DNA of 41,032 nucleotides, from assembly GCA_025963465.1 (NCBI GenBank), contig JAOQAP010000058.1, forward strand, positions 1-41,032, written 5' to 3'. The position numbers and the translations under genes are program-made. Of this stretch, positions 1-10,411 are shown piece after piece; position 1 is the first letter of the stretch; every line of letters begins with the position of its first letter. Below the pieces are notes generated by a model. It was not told where the DNA came from and did not search any database. It saw nothing but the letters and a program-made list of their open reading frames with translations. This DNA comes from Flavipsychrobacter sp. GTDB taxonomy: Bacteria; Bacteroidota; Bacteroidia; Chitinophagales; Chitinophagaceae.

Positions 1-2
1 TT

Positions 3-311
3 AAAAAACTGGATCCTTTAGAAGAACCCAAGAAAGTTGTAGAGAAGTTAGAACAATGGATGCCATTGATATGTGAGTATGAGGTGGATCCTATATTCTC
101 CATTGTGGTAACTCATGTGGGCAGCGCGGTGTATGCCCAGCCTACCAGCCAGGAAATGAGCCTGTTGCAGGCCACTTCAGATCCGCTGGTCTATAAGATA
201 AATGCTGATAAAACGATAGAGTTCGTAAAGGATGAGAATGGTGTTGTAAGCAGACTAATCTTTCATAACACTGGTAACCAAAAGGTGGCGTATAAGAAGA
301 TAAAACGATGA
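3..311 (+). CDS. C-terminal fragment of a serine hydrolase/beta-lactamase-like protein with a DUF3471-like tail (truncated by window edge)
   Basis: Frame is open to the window start (KKLDPLEEPKKVVEKLEQWMPLICEYEV...) and the tail pattern '..YEV..F.I.V...G..VYAQ......IEFVKDENGVVSRLIFH' resembles beta-lactamase-associated C-terminal domains. Confidence 0.5.
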   Translation, partial: KKLDPLEEPKKVVEKLEQWMPLICEYEVDPIFSIVVTHVGSAVYAQPTSQEMSLLQATSDPLVYKINADKTIEFVKDENGVVSRLIFHNTGNQKVAYKKIKR

Positions 312-381
312 CAGTATTTACACAGATGACTGGAAGATCCTTTTATAAAAGACATGATTTTATTAATAATTAAAACTATTT

Positions 382-1287
382 ATGAAGCACGGTTTTTTGA
401 TACTCACCCACTTTTCTCCTTATATAGTGTATGAGCATATATGCAGGCTACAACACCCTAACCATTACTTTATCATCCATTTTGATAAAAAAGTAGTGCT
501 TGACAATGATGATATTTACTACAAAAATCTAGTGGCATTAGAAAACGTAACAATAGTAAAAAACAGAACTGACGTTAAATGGGCGGGATTTAGTATGCTG
601 CCGCCTATTTTAGAATTGATACGGGAAGGGATAAAAAATAAAGAGATAGGTTATTTTCATCTGTTGAGCACCGAATGCCTGCACGTGAAATCGTGGAAGT
701 ATATACATGATTTCTTTGAAATGAATAAGGGCAAGGAATATATTCACCTGATTAAAATGACAGAGTACCGGCAGGAACATGCATTCACATATCGTCGCAT
801 AGATAAATATCATCTTTATGATTTTTATAATTTTAAGTCTAAGAAAATAAAAGACCGTTTAATACGCAGTGTAGACTCTGTGTTTAGGAAAGCTCAGCGC
901 TTGCTGAAACTCGCAGGTATATACAGACGGTATTCACCAGAGTTTCCGGTGTTGTATGCAGGGGCTACTTGGTGGAGCCTGACATATGATATGTGTAAGT
1001 ATATAGTGGAATATATGGATACACATCCTGCTTTTTATAAGCGGTTCCTACATACCCAATCGTCAGACGAGATACTGATACAAACGCTTGTAATGAACAG
1101 CCCGTACAGGGACAATGCTATCAATAATAACCTGAGATATTCCTATTTTGAGAAAAAGGCACCACATCCTAATCCGCTGACGATGGCATATATAGACGGA
1201 TTGAAACAAGAGGATAAACTGTTTGCGCGGAAATTTACAGCTGCCAGCAAGGAATTACTAGATTACCTGGACAAGAACGTTTATTAA
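382..1287 (+). CDS. Beta-1,6-N-acetylglucosaminyltransferase-like glycosyltransferase (GT14 / core-2/I-branching family)
   Basis: 301 aa; HGFLILTHFSPYIVYEHICRLQHPNHYFIIHFDKK and LSTECLHVKS resemble GT14 proteins. Confidence 0.8.
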   Translation: MKHGFLILTHFSPYIVYEHICRLQHPNHYFIIHFDKKVVLDNDDIYYKNLVALENVTIVKNRTDVKWAGFSMLPPILELIREGIKNKEIGYFHLLSTECLHVKSWKYIHDFFEMNKGKEYIHLIKMTEYRQEHAFTYRRIDKYHLYDFYNFKSKKIKDRLIRSVDSVFRKAQRLLKLAGIYRRYSPEFPVLYAGATWWSLTYDMCKYIVEYMDTHPAFYKRFLHTQSSDEILIQTLVMNSPYRDNAINNNLRYSYFEKKAPHPNPLTMAYIDGLKQEDKLFARKFTAASKELLDYLDKNVY

Positions 1288-2207
1288 TTGGCACCCTGAG
1301 GGTTCAGAAAGCCCATGATCACCCACCAACGGAAACGCTCCAGCATTACAAACTTGCTCCATTGACCTTTTATTAAGAAACCTACGCCATATACTACTGC
1401 GTAGCCCCACTTGGCTATATACTCCAGCAACTTTATGAAGAGTGCCATATTATTGCCTTTAAGCCTGAGTCGCTCGCCACCTCCTATGCCCATGCTGTGG
1501 CGTTGTACATAGTTCTTGTCGAATTTGTTGGACTCTACATTGTGCAGTACCGCTACGTGCGGCAGATAGTATACATCATGATGCTGTGCGAGTATGCGCA
1601 GGTAAATATCTTTTTCTTCATTAGCCAGCAGACCTTTGCCTTTCCGTCCCAACTCTGTATTGAAGTAGCCAATCTCGTCAAACACTTTTTTGCGGAAGGC
1701 CATGTTGGCACCACAGGGGTAGCGAGCGCCGGTAAGCTGTTTTACTTTAGGTCCCTGGTCGAAATTGCCTACGAGGCCGAAGAAGTATTTAGAGTACCAA
1801 TCCGGAATACCAGTAAGGAATACCGGGGTGATCTTGCCGCCGGTAGACCATGTGGCAGGATGCTCATCAAAAAAGGTTGCTATAGATGATAACCAGCCAG
1901 GTTGTGCGGTAGAATCATCATCGAGATAAGCTACTATTTCGCCTGTAGCCTCTTTGGCGCAGCGTGTGCGGGTATAGGACACTCCCTGGTTGTACTCTAC
2001 ATAATAGCGGAAATTACGGTCGGGGTATTTTGCTTTATAGGCTTCCAGCAGCGATACAGTATTATCTGTACTGTTATTGTCTACCACAATAACCTCGTAC
2101 AGGTTCTTATTGTAATCCTGGTTGAAAATGCTTTCTACTGCATCGATAATAAACCTTGCCCTGTTGTAGGAGCAGATGACCGCAGAAATTTTGTAGGGGT
2201 ATGTCAT
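1284..2207 (-). CDS. Family 2 glycosyltransferase
   Basis: ISAVICSYNRARFIIDAVESI...VIVVDNNSTDNT...AYLDDDSTAQPGWL motifs. Confidence 0.9.
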   Translation of the reverse strand: MTYPYKISAVICSYNRARFIIDAVESIFNQDYNKNLYEVIVVDNNSTDNTVSLLEAYKAKYPDRNFRYYVEYNQGVSYTRTRCAKEATGEIVAYLDDDSTAQPGWLSSIATFFDEHPATWSTGGKITPVFLTGIPDWYSKYFFGLVGNFDQGPKVKQLTGARYPCGANMAFRKKVFDEIGYFNTELGRKGKGLLANEEKDIYLRILAQHHDVYYLPHVAVLHNVESNKFDKNYVQRHSMGIGGGERLRLKGNNMALFIKLLEYIAKWGYAVVYGVGFLIKGQWSKFVMLERFRWWVIMGFLNPQGAN

Positions 2208-2505
2208 TAGTGGTGCAAAATTGAACAGAATTTACGGAATTAAGAAAATTTACTTTGTTAAATGCACAATTTTGTCTGCATTTAATTGTCTGAATCAGAA
2301 TTTTCAAAATTAAAGAATTAGTAGAATTGCCCTTTTATCCCTTTACGTATAGTGTCATATATGGTTATGTTCATTGTCCGATTGGGGTGAAGAGTGAGTG
2401 GCAGTTGCGAGTTGGCAGGGCAAGTCCAGTTCCTACGGTCAATAAAAACAATAGCCAGATATGCCGGTTAATAATTTTTTAGTATAATTGACCATGTATT
2501 AGTCC

Positions 2506-5151
2506 ATGCATAACAATAATTTGCAGCAGTATTATAACGGAAAGGGCAGGGTTTATCTATTGGTGGCTATGGTTCTATGCCTGCTGGCGGCAGAACCTGC
2601 GCAAGCGAGGCAACAGGAGGTAAGCAGAATGCTGGATCGGGCAATGGTATTGATAGACTCAGGCGTGGCAGAGCAGGGACTGCCGCTGGCTGACTCTGCT
2701 CTGAAGCTGGCAAAGCAGCAGGACGACCACCAGTTGATCATACAGGGTATGAGCACAAAAGGGAAGGCGCTGCTGTATGTGAGCCGAAACAAGGAAGCCG
2801 TGGACCTGTACTTTGAGGCGCTTGCACTTTGTAAGCCCCCTTCAGACAACAGGCTGATAGCTAATTTGTATAAAGAGATAGGGTATACTTACTTCAGGCA
2901 GGCACACTACCGCGAAGCAAAAAGCTATTACCAGAAGGAACTGGCACTGAGAAGGGTAGTGATGGGCAATGATAGCGTGGGGGCATGCCTCATCAATATT
3001 GCGGTGATGCACCAGGACCTGAAAGAGTTTGACAGTGCACGAATAGTATTTAATGAAGTAGCCGCAATACTGGCACGTAAAGACCAAGTGAAGTTACGGG
3101 GATTTTACTACCTGAACAGAGGCTCAATGCTCGAGTTGACAGGCAACCTTGATTCGGCTACTTATTATTACCAGTGTGCGCATGATGTGTGGAAGAGCCT
3201 GGGTAATCAATCGGAAATATATAAAGCCACATTCAACCTCGGGTATATAGCAGAAGAAAAGAAAGATTACCTGCAGGCGCTGAAATACTACCATTTATCA
3301 GAAGAGGCGGCAAGGAAGTACGGACTGCAAAAAGACATTGCCCATGTGTATGGCACCATGGCAGAGGCCTATGCAGCAATTAATGACTATAAAAATGGAT
3401 ACCTGAACCTGTACAAATATGTAGAGCTGACCGACTCACTCAGTAAAAGCGAATTTAACAGCTATGTGGTGAAACTGGACAAACAGTTTCAGGCAGAAAA
3501 GAACAAGGAGATCATACAGGCGCAACAATTGAAGATAGAGACCGATAATGTGGCCATACAGAAAGGCAGGAACACTACTTTGCTCATTATCATTATACTA
3601 ATAGCCGTGCTGCTGATAAGTGTTGTGGCTTTTGTGTATTTCACCTTTCAAAAAAGGGTACAAAAAGAAGTTGAAGCCGCTAAAGAAAAATTCTTCGCTA
3701 ATGTGGTACATGAGATACGAACACCACTAAGCATGATACAAGGGCCGATAAAAGTGCTGCAAAGTAAAGTGACCGACCCGGAGCTACATTACCAGCTGGA
3801 TATGGCCGAGCGAAATACCGAAAGGTTAGGTGCGCTTATTAACCAGATGCTGGATATCTCCAAGATAGAAGCAGATAAGTATGCGCTGAAAGAAAGCGTA
3901 GGGAATATTTCAGCATTTATGGTAGATGTGACCGGGCAATATCTGCCGCAGGCACAGGAAAAAGGCCTGAACCTATCGCAACAAATAGAGGCAACTTCAG
4001 GAAATGTATACTTTGACAAAGATGCTATAGAGAAAATAACAGGCAACCTGCTGGGCAACGCCATAAAATATACACCAAGCGGAGGTACAATAGGTATTGA
4101 AACAGCTATAGCCCGTGATGCGGGTAACTTAAAAATGACCATTACCGTATGGGATACAGGAGCCGGTATCAGCAAAGAGGAGCAGCCGAAAATATTTTCC
4201 CGGTTCTTCAGGGCAAGAGAGCAGGAAGGAATAAAAGGGACTGGCATTGGCCTGTCGCTGGTGAAAGACCTGGTTACACTGATGCATGGAACTATAGATG
4301 TAGATAGTGATCCGGGTAAAGGGTCTGTTTTTACGGTTGTGCTTACATTAAGGCAAGCAGAACAGGTCGTTGCAGGGTCGGATGAACTGGCAGGTGATGT
4401 GGTATTACTGGTAGAGGATGACAGTGACATACTTGATTTCAACAAAACGCTACTGGCTGAGAAAGGCTACCAAGTCCTTACAGCACGAAATGGGGATGAG
4501 GCGCTGGTAATAATAAAGGAACAACTGCCTGACCTGGTAGTGACTGACCTGATGATGCCCGGCAAGGATGGGCTGGCGTTGATAAAAGACCTGAGAGTTA
4601 ACCCGCTGACCGGACATATCCCGGTCATTATACTCAGTGCAAAAGCATCGGGACAGGCGAAAGTGGATGGGGCAGAGTGTGGTGCGCAGGTGTATTTATC
4701 AAAACCATTTCAGCCGGATGAGTTGGTTGCATTAGTGAAAAATCAGTTGCAGGTATTGGAGCAGCAAAGGGCATATTACCAGCAGCAATCAAAAAAGGAA
4801 GATGCGCCGGTGGCAGACCGCTTTGCAGGAACAGACCCGTTCACACAAAAATGCTATGATGTGATCAATAAGCACCTGGACGACACACAGCTATCGGTGG
4901 GGAAGCTTGCGGAGCTGATGAACATAAACCGGAGCCATTTTCAAAGAAAGATAAAGGCGCTTACCGGGTACTCACCATCTGAACTGATCAGGAATATAAG
5001 ACTGGAAAAGGCAAGGGAAATGCTGCTGAAGAAGGAAGGCAATATTACAGAGATCGCGTATTCAACCGGATTTACGTCGCAGTCTTATTTTACCAAATGT
5101 TTCTCGGACCATTTTGGCTACCCGCCAAGCCACGAGGTAAATGGTAAATGA
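2506..5151 (+). CDS. Hybrid two-component regulator: TPR sensor - TM - histidine kinase - receiver - AraC HTH
   Basis: 881 aa; signal peptide, TPR repeats, TM (TTLLIIIILIAVLLISVVAFVYF), H-box HEIRTPLSMIQGP, receiver VLLVEDDSDIL...DLVVTDLMMPGKDG, C-terminal AraC helix (LAELMNINRSHFQRKIKALTGYSPSELIRNIRLEKA). Confidence 0.93.
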   Translation: MHNNNLQQYYNGKGRVYLLVAMVLCLLAAEPAQARQQEVSRMLDRAMVLIDSGVAEQGLPLADSALKLAKQQDDHQLIIQGMSTKGKALLYVSRNKEAVDLYFEALALCKPPSDNRLIANLYKEIGYTYFRQAHYREAKSYYQKELALRRVVMGNDSVGACLINIAVMHQDLKEFDSARIVFNEVAAILARKDQVKLRGFYYLNRGSMLELTGNLDSATYYYQCAHDVWKSLGNQSEIYKATFNLGYIAEEKKDYLQALKYYHLSEEAARKYGLQKDIAHVYGTMAEAYAAINDYKNGYLNLYKYVELTDSLSKSEFNSYVVKLDKQFQAEKNKEIIQAQQLKIETDNVAIQKGRNTTLLIIIILIAVLLISVVAFVYFTFQKRVQKEVEAAKEKFFANVVHEIRTPLSMIQGPIKVLQSKVTDPELHYQLDMAERNTERLGALINQMLDISKIEADKYALKESVGNISAFMVDVTGQYLPQAQEKGLNLSQQIEATSGNVYFDKDAIEKITGNLLGNAIKYTPSGGTIGIETAIARDAGNLKMTITVWDTGAGISKEEQPKIFSRFFRAREQEGIKGTGIGLSLVKDLVTLMHGTIDVDSDPGKGSVFTVVLTLRQAEQVVAGSDELAGDVVLLVEDDSDILDFNKTLLAEKGYQVLTARNGDEALVIIKEQLPDLVVTDLMMPGKDGLALIKDLRVNPLTGHIPVIILSAKASGQAKVDGAECGAQVYLSKPFQPDELVALVKNQLQVLEQQRAYYQQQSKKEDAPVADRFAGTDPFTQKCYDVINKHLDDTQLSVGKLAELMNINRSHFQRKIKALTGYSPSELIRNIRLEKAREMLLKKEGNITEIAYSTGFTSQSYFTKCFSDHFGYPPSHEVNGK

Positions 5152-5318
5152 CAAAGCGATATCAAGCAGCGGGTGTTTTATTGTAGTTTGTTTATTTAAA
5201 TTTATAAATAGTTGATAATTTGAATTGTTGCAACAAAATCACACATAAACGCAACATATTTTAACGGGTAGCGGATAGTAAAGAGGGAATTTTGTAGTGA
5301 ACATTCAAACTAAAAAGT

Positions 5319-6797
5319 ATGAAAAAAACACTCACTATTCTCAGCCTGTTGCTACTGACGGCAGGGGCAACTTCACTTTTGCACAGCTGCAAAAAGAAAT
5401 CAGATAGCAATACTAATAATGTTTCTACGGATGCGGTAGCCCTCTCCATACAGACAGGGGCAAGGACAATAGAGCCGGGCAGCACCATGACCTATACTGC
5501 AGTGCTGGTAGACTCAAAAGGGAATACCTCTGCTGCAACCGGGGTGACCTGGAGCGTAAGTAACTCACTCGGAACTTTTGCGGGTGGCGTATTCACCCCG
5601 GGAGGTACCGGTAGTGGTACGGTAACAGGAACGGTGACCGTGAACGGAAAAACACTTACGGCACAGGCACCAATAGGTATTTACCTGCCTGCTGTATTTG
5701 CGGTAGTACCATCTGCCATAGTATGGTCTACAAATGCGGGAACTATACCATTGGAAAGCGTGTACCTGGGTACGGGTACTGTGAGCGGTTATACTTATTC
5801 ATCAAACAATGCAAGTATTGCATCTGTAGATGGAAGCGGTAATGTAAGTTTTAATGCAACGGGTGAATGTATCATAACTGTGACGGCTAATGGCATAACA
5901 GGTAATAATAAGGTATATGTTCCGGTGCTGGTAGTAGGCATGCCTACGGTAACACTGCCAGTGGTAAGGGTAAAAGTAAACCCGGCAGGGGCAGAAATAT
6001 TCCGTGGAGAAACAGTGAGCTTTAGTGCTAAAGCCTACAATAGCTCGAACTCAGAGGTGAACTCTACGTTTACATGGGTTTCTCAAGACCCAAGTGTGGC
6101 GACAATAGATGCTACAGGTAAGGTAACCGCAGTGAACCTAGGTAAAACAATAATAACAGCCACTACTAATGGTATAACCGGGCAGGCAGAGGTAGATGTA
6201 TTGCCTGATACCGCAATAATGGTGACGCCTATAGTAGCCAGTATATCGCCAAATGGGACGAAGCAATTTACCGCACAGGCATATGCTGTGAATCACAGCA
6301 CAAAAGCGCTGAATGCTATAACAATGCCTGCCGGCCTGAAATGGGAAGTGCCGACAACAGGAGTACCTGTATTTGATATAGCATCTGTAAGCACAACAGG
6401 GCTGGTAACCATGAACTCATCGGCTACAGTGGGGCTGGCTACAGTTGTTATAGCTACAGTAAGCTCACATACCATAGCCGAAGGTTCTGCGCTGATCATG
6501 GTGAGCGATTGTAACTGCGGCACTACTACTGCCGGAGTAACGCACATTAAAGTAACATCAGGTACTTCGTTAAATATATCTGCTATAGGTGGCCCGGTAA
6601 CGGTGACTGCACAAGCACTGGACGCTACCGAAACGCCTGTGCCGGGTGCAACTATATCGCTTTGCTCAGATAGTCCTGCAGTATGTACTGTAGATGCATC
6701 GTCAGGTACTATTATCCCTGTAGGGCCGGGTACTGCAACGGTAACCGTATGTAATGGCGGTGTGCAGACAACAATAAGTGTGACCGTGACGTTATAA
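5319..6797 (+). CDS. Lipoprotein with repeated BIG2-type Ig-like domains
   Basis: Lipobox LLHSC-KKK; repeats such as VASVDGSGNVSFNATGECIITVTANG and VATIDATGKVTAVNLGKTIITATTNG. Confidence 0.85.
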   Translation: MKKTLTILSLLLLTAGATSLLHSCKKKSDSNTNNVSTDAVALSIQTGARTIEPGSTMTYTAVLVDSKGNTSAATGVTWSVSNSLGTFAGGVFTPGGTGSGTVTGTVTVNGKTLTAQAPIGIYLPAVFAVVPSAIVWSTNAGTIPLESVYLGTGTVSGYTYSSNNASIASVDGSGNVSFNATGECIITVTANGITGNNKVYVPVLVVGMPTVTLPVVRVKVNPAGAEIFRGETVSFSAKAYNSSNSEVNSTFTWVSQDPSVATIDATGKVTAVNLGKTIITATTNGITGQAEVDVLPDTAIMVTPIVASISPNGTKQFTAQAYAVNHSTKALNAITMPAGLKWEVPTTGVPVFDIASVSTTGLVTMNSSATVGLATVVIATVSSHTIAEGSALIMVSDCNCGTTTAGVTHIKVTSGTSLNISAIGGPVTVTAQALDATETPVPGATISLCSDSPAVCTVDASSGTIIPVGPGTATVTVCNGGVQTTISVTVTL

Positions 6798-6816
6798 TAT
6801 TTCCTGTCTTTAAAGT

Positions 6817-6849
6817 AAGCTCCCCGCCAGACAGCGGGGAGCTTTTTGT
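6817..6849 (+). terminator. Rho-independent terminator
   Basis: aagctccccgc (6817-6827) / gcggggagctt (6834-6844), perfect 11-bp stem followed by a T-run; 20 nt after the BIG2 stop. Confidence 0.85.
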
Positions 6850-6899
6850 TGTAGCCAGTCTCTGGCTGATTACTTATCTTGTGACTTAAACAATTGAAC

Positions 6900-8042
6900 A
6901 TGTTCAGTTACTGGGAGCAGCAGAGTTTTTCATACTACGACCATATAGTGGTGGGGGCAGGTATTGTGGGATTGAGTGTAGCCATAGAGCTTAAGGAGCA
7001 TTATCCGGATGCACGTGTGCTTGTGCTGGAGCGAGGACTATTGCCTACGGGAGCGAGTACGCGCAATGCAGGGTTTGCCTGTATGGGCAGTGCAACCGAG
7101 CTGCTTGACGACCTGCAATACACAAGCGAAGATGAGGTAGTGAGTTTATTTGAGGCAAGAAAGAAGGGGCTGGAACTATTAAGAAAAAGGCTAGGTGATG
7201 ATAAGATAGGTTACAGGGCAGATGGAGGTCATGAGTTGCTGAGCAATAAGGAACTATATGCGGTAGATAAACTGGACTACCTGAACAATTTGCTGAAAAC
7301 AGTGACCGATAAGCCAGCCTTTAAGATAGCAAATGAACGCATAACGGAGTTCGGGTTTGGCGGCGCGTATGCGGCAGGGCTGATAGAGAATACCTGCGAG
7401 GGTGGGCTGAACAGCGGTATGATGATGCGCGCCCTGACTGATATGGCCATCCAACTGGGCATAGAAATAAAGACAGGTGCCGAGGTGGTGCGTTATGAGG
7501 AAAGCCCAGCGCAGGTATATGTAGAAGTGAAAGATCCATTCAGAAATGAACTGTGGATACTGCATTGCCGCACAATGACGATCTGTACTAATGCATTTAC
7601 CAAACAACTATTACCTGATGTGGATGTGATACCAGGGCGTGGGCAGGTGCTGATAACGCAACCTATACCGGGTTTAAAGATCAAAGGGGTATTTCATTTC
7701 GATAAAGGATATTATTATTTCAGGGAGATAGACGGGCGGGTGTTGTTTGGTGGTGGCCGGAATATGGACTTTGAAGGTGAGCAGACCACAGCATTTGAGC
7801 TGAATAAACTGATACAGATAGACCTGGAACATAAGCTGGCAGAAATAATTTTACCGGATACACATTTCCAGGTAGCGCAGCGGTGGTCGGGCATCATGGC
7901 ATTTGGTCAAACGAAGTACCCGATAGTAAAAGCATTCTCACCAAGGGTATTTGGCGCGTTCAGGATGGGTGGTATGGGCGTGGCGCTGGGAAGCAGGACA
8001 GCACAGCAACTTCTTGAGATCATCCAAGCGACCGAACATTAA
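6900..8042 (+). CDS. FAD-dependent oxidoreductase (DAO family)
   Basis: HIVVGAGIVGLSVAIELKEHYPDARVLVLERG dinucleotide-binding motif; ATG at 6900 preferred over TTG at 6894. Confidence 0.9.
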   Translation: MFSYWEQQSFSYYDHIVVGAGIVGLSVAIELKEHYPDARVLVLERGLLPTGASTRNAGFACMGSATELLDDLQYTSEDEVVSLFEARKKGLELLRKRLGDDKIGYRADGGHELLSNKELYAVDKLDYLNNLLKTVTDKPAFKIANERITEFGFGGAYAAGLIENTCEGGLNSGMMMRALTDMAIQLGIEIKTGAEVVRYEESPAQVYVEVKDPFRNELWILHCRTMTICTNAFTKQLLPDVDVIPGRGQVLITQPIPGLKIKGVFHFDKGYYYFREIDGRVLFGGGRNMDFEGEQTTAFELNKLIQIDLEHKLAEIILPDTHFQVAQRWSGIMAFGQTKYPIVKAFSPRVFGAFRMGGMGVALGSRTAQQLLEIIQATEH

Positions 8043-8602
8043 TAAAAATCCTGCAACGCGATAATTACCTCGCCGATGGGCAAGCCCATAACATTGTAGT
8101 AATCGCCGTTTATCTTCTCAATGCCTGTAACGCCTATCCATTCCTGTATAGCGTAGGCTCCGGCTTTATCGTATGGTTTGTAGTTGGTGACATAATGGGT
8201 GATCTGCTCTTGCGTGAGTGAACGGAAATAGACTTCCGTGGTCACAGAGAATGCTTTTTCTTGTTCGCCCTTACGTATACATACACCTGTTACTACCTTG
8301 TGCATACGACCGGATAGCTGGCTAAGTGTGGCTATGGCATGAGCCTCGTCTGTAGGTTTACCGAGAATATGATGGTCGAGGAGGACTACTGTATCTGCAG
8401 CAATAACAATGGCATAAGAAACGAGATGCCTTACCGCATCTGCTTTTTTGCGGGCGAGGAATTCAGGTACCTGCTCGCCGGGCATGCCAGGCGGGTTGGT
8501 CTCGTCTACATCGGCTATCAGTACTTCAAACGACAGCTCTGCCATTTCCATAAGCTGTTTGCGGCGTGGTGACTGCGATGCGAGTATGATCCTGTGTGAC
8601 AT
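8039..8602 (-). CDS. Maf-like nucleoside triphosphate pyrophosphatase
   Basis: IILASQSPRRKQLMEMA and IAADTVVLLDHHILGKPTD motifs. Confidence 0.93.
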   Translation of the reverse strand: MSHRIILASQSPRRKQLMEMAELSFEVLIADVDETNPPGMPGEQVPEFLARKKADAVRHLVSYAIVIAADTVVLLDHHILGKPTDEAHAIATLSQLSGRMHKVVTGVCIRKGEQEKAFSVTTEVYFRSLTQEQITHYVTNYKPYDKAGAYAIQEWIGVTGIEKINGDYYNVMGLPIGEVIIALQDFY

Positions 8603-8612
8603 ATTTGAGGGA

Positions 8613-9515
8613 TTAACGATGATAAATAAGTAGTGAGCAAACGCCGAGTATCATGATGAGCTTCAGCAGATGGCTGGCATTGCTGTAATGCTCTTCAGCA
8701 GTGCTGCGGGTAATGAATACGGACCACGCGATCAGAGGCAGTGCCAATAATACGATGATATAACCAGCTAATAAGTTATAGCCGAAACCAAACAATATAC
8801 CAGATGCAAATACCAATGGAATGACCGCGAGCAATGACAACATGATGGTGAAGCGGGTGGCGTAGCTCAACCCTTTTTTTATAGGCATGGTCACGCACTG
8901 CTCTGCCTCATCACCCTTTATGTCTTCCATGTCTTTTACTATCTCCCGCATCCATGTGAGCATGAAGGCAAAGTAGGCGTAAATAAACAGAACCCATACT
9001 GGCAGCGATGATGGAATACCTGTGTGGACAAGATATTGCAAAGTGGGCTCGTAGATGAACAGAGTGAGCATAGTAAGCGCTGTGAGCAGTGCCACTACTA
9101 GATTGCCGGTAACATACTGTCGCTTAAAGTGTGTGGAATAGAACCATAGCAGCAATGTGCAAACAAGTTGCAATAATACCCACTCGTAATGATAGGCCTG
9201 GCGGGCAACATAGACAGCCAGCACAAGCGCGATAAAGTTCAATACAGTATGCAGTATAATGGCCTGCTTGCGGGGGATGGCTTTTTCAAGTACTACCTTA
9301 TCCGGTTTATTAATGGAGTCGATCTTAACATCAAAATAATCATTGATGATATAGCCGGCTGCAGCAATAAGTACAGTGGATAATGCAATGCATAAAAAAT
9401 TGACAGGGTAAAGTACAGCAGGTCCTGCGGGTATAACTATACACCACCACGCCAGCAGCTGCGTAAGGAATATAACAAGCAGGTTCTTCCATCGTATAAG
9501 CTGCAGCCAGGGCAT
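8613..9515 (-). CDS. UbiA-family prenyltransferase (geranylgeranylglycerol-phosphate geranylgeranyltransferase-like)
   Basis: GYIINDYFDVKIDSINKPDK (NDxxDxxxD) motif, multiple TM helices. Confidence 0.88.
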   Translation of the reverse strand: MPWLQLIRWKNLLVIFLTQLLAWWCIVIPAGPAVLYPVNFLCIALSTVLIAAAGYIINDYFDVKIDSINKPDKVVLEKAIPRKQAIILHTVLNFIALVLAVYVARQAYHYEWVLLQLVCTLLLWFYSTHFKRQYVTGNLVVALLTALTMLTLFIYEPTLQYLVHTGIPSSLPVWVLFIYAYFAFMLTWMREIVKDMEDIKGDEAEQCVTMPIKKGLSYATRFTIMLSLLAVIPLVFASGILFGFGYNLLAGYIIVLLALPLIAWSVFITRSTAEEHYSNASHLLKLIMILGVCSLLIYHR

Positions 9516-9537
9516 GAGTGAGGAGTTGTGTCCTATA

Positions 9538-10167
9538 TTATTTATTCCAGTTGCCCGGGTCTACACGCCATTGTTCCAGCGTGGCTTTTTGTTCAGGAGC
9601 TATGAGCTTTTGTTCTTCTCCTACTTCCATAAGGGCGGTATAATTGCTGATGGTATGCAATGGTAAACCTGCTTTTTGAAACGCTTCATCAGCCACAGGG
9701 AAGCCATATGTGAAGAGCGCACACATGCCAAGTACCTCAGCACCCTGCTCACGCAGCACATCTACTACCTGCAGGCTGCTTTTGCCGGTGCTTACCAGGT
9801 CTTCTACGACTACCACTTTCTGACCTTTTTCCAGTACGCCCTCGATCTGGTTGCCCATGCCGTGTTCTTTTGGCTTTGCGCGAACATAGATGAAAGGGAG
9901 CTTCAGCAGATCTGCAGCCATAACACCATGCGCTATACCGGCAGTAGCCACGCCAGCGATCACTTCCGCATCCGGAAATTTATCGAGGATCATGTTTGCC
10001 AGCTCGCTTTTTACAAAATCTCTTACATAAGGGAAAGACAATACCTTGCGGTTATCGCAATATACAGGAGAGTGCCAGCCTGAAGCCCATGTATATGGTT
10101 TTTCGAGGTTGATCTGTAATGCCTTAATTTGTAATAATTTCGTTGCGAAATGCTTGGCTGTGCTCAT
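9538..10167 (-). CDS. pyrE: Orotate phosphoribosyltransferase
   Basis: PRPP-binding motif VVVVEDLVSTGKSS, GVATAGIAHG, 209 aa. Confidence 0.93.
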   Translation of the reverse strand: MSTAKHFATKLLQIKALQINLEKPYTWASGWHSPVYCDNRKVLSFPYVRDFVKSELANMILDKFPDAEVIAGVATAGIAHGVMAADLLKLPFIYVRAKPKEHGMGNQIEGVLEKGQKVVVVEDLVSTGKSSLQVVDVLREQGAEVLGMCALFTYGFPVADEAFQKAGLPLHTISNYTALMEVGEEQKLIAPEQKATLEQWRVDPGNWNK

Positions 10168-10411
10168 AATTAGTCCAAAAGTAAAAAGTAGTAGCCAAAA
10201 AGCGTTGTATTACAGATTATTTTATCAATTTTCAACTGCTGAACGATAATGAAACAAAGTCTGGCAATTAACTCGTTCTTTTTCATTTCTACATCATCGC
10301 AAAAGTCCTTAAATAGCTTGCTATTCGCGGATTTTGCTCTTCGTATAAAAGAAAAATAACTTCGATACTTGTCAGTCTTTATTATCATTAACGTTCCTAA
10401 CTTACAGCGCT

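Noticed and set aside
3789-4445. 218-aa minus-strand ORF
   Set aside because: Antisense to the conserved kinase/receiver domains; Ser/Pro-rich low-complexity translation typical of a shadow ORF.
6293-6901. 202-aa minus-strand ORF
   Set aside because: Antisense to BIG2 repeats; composition mirrors the Thr/Val-rich sense strand; no recognisable domain.
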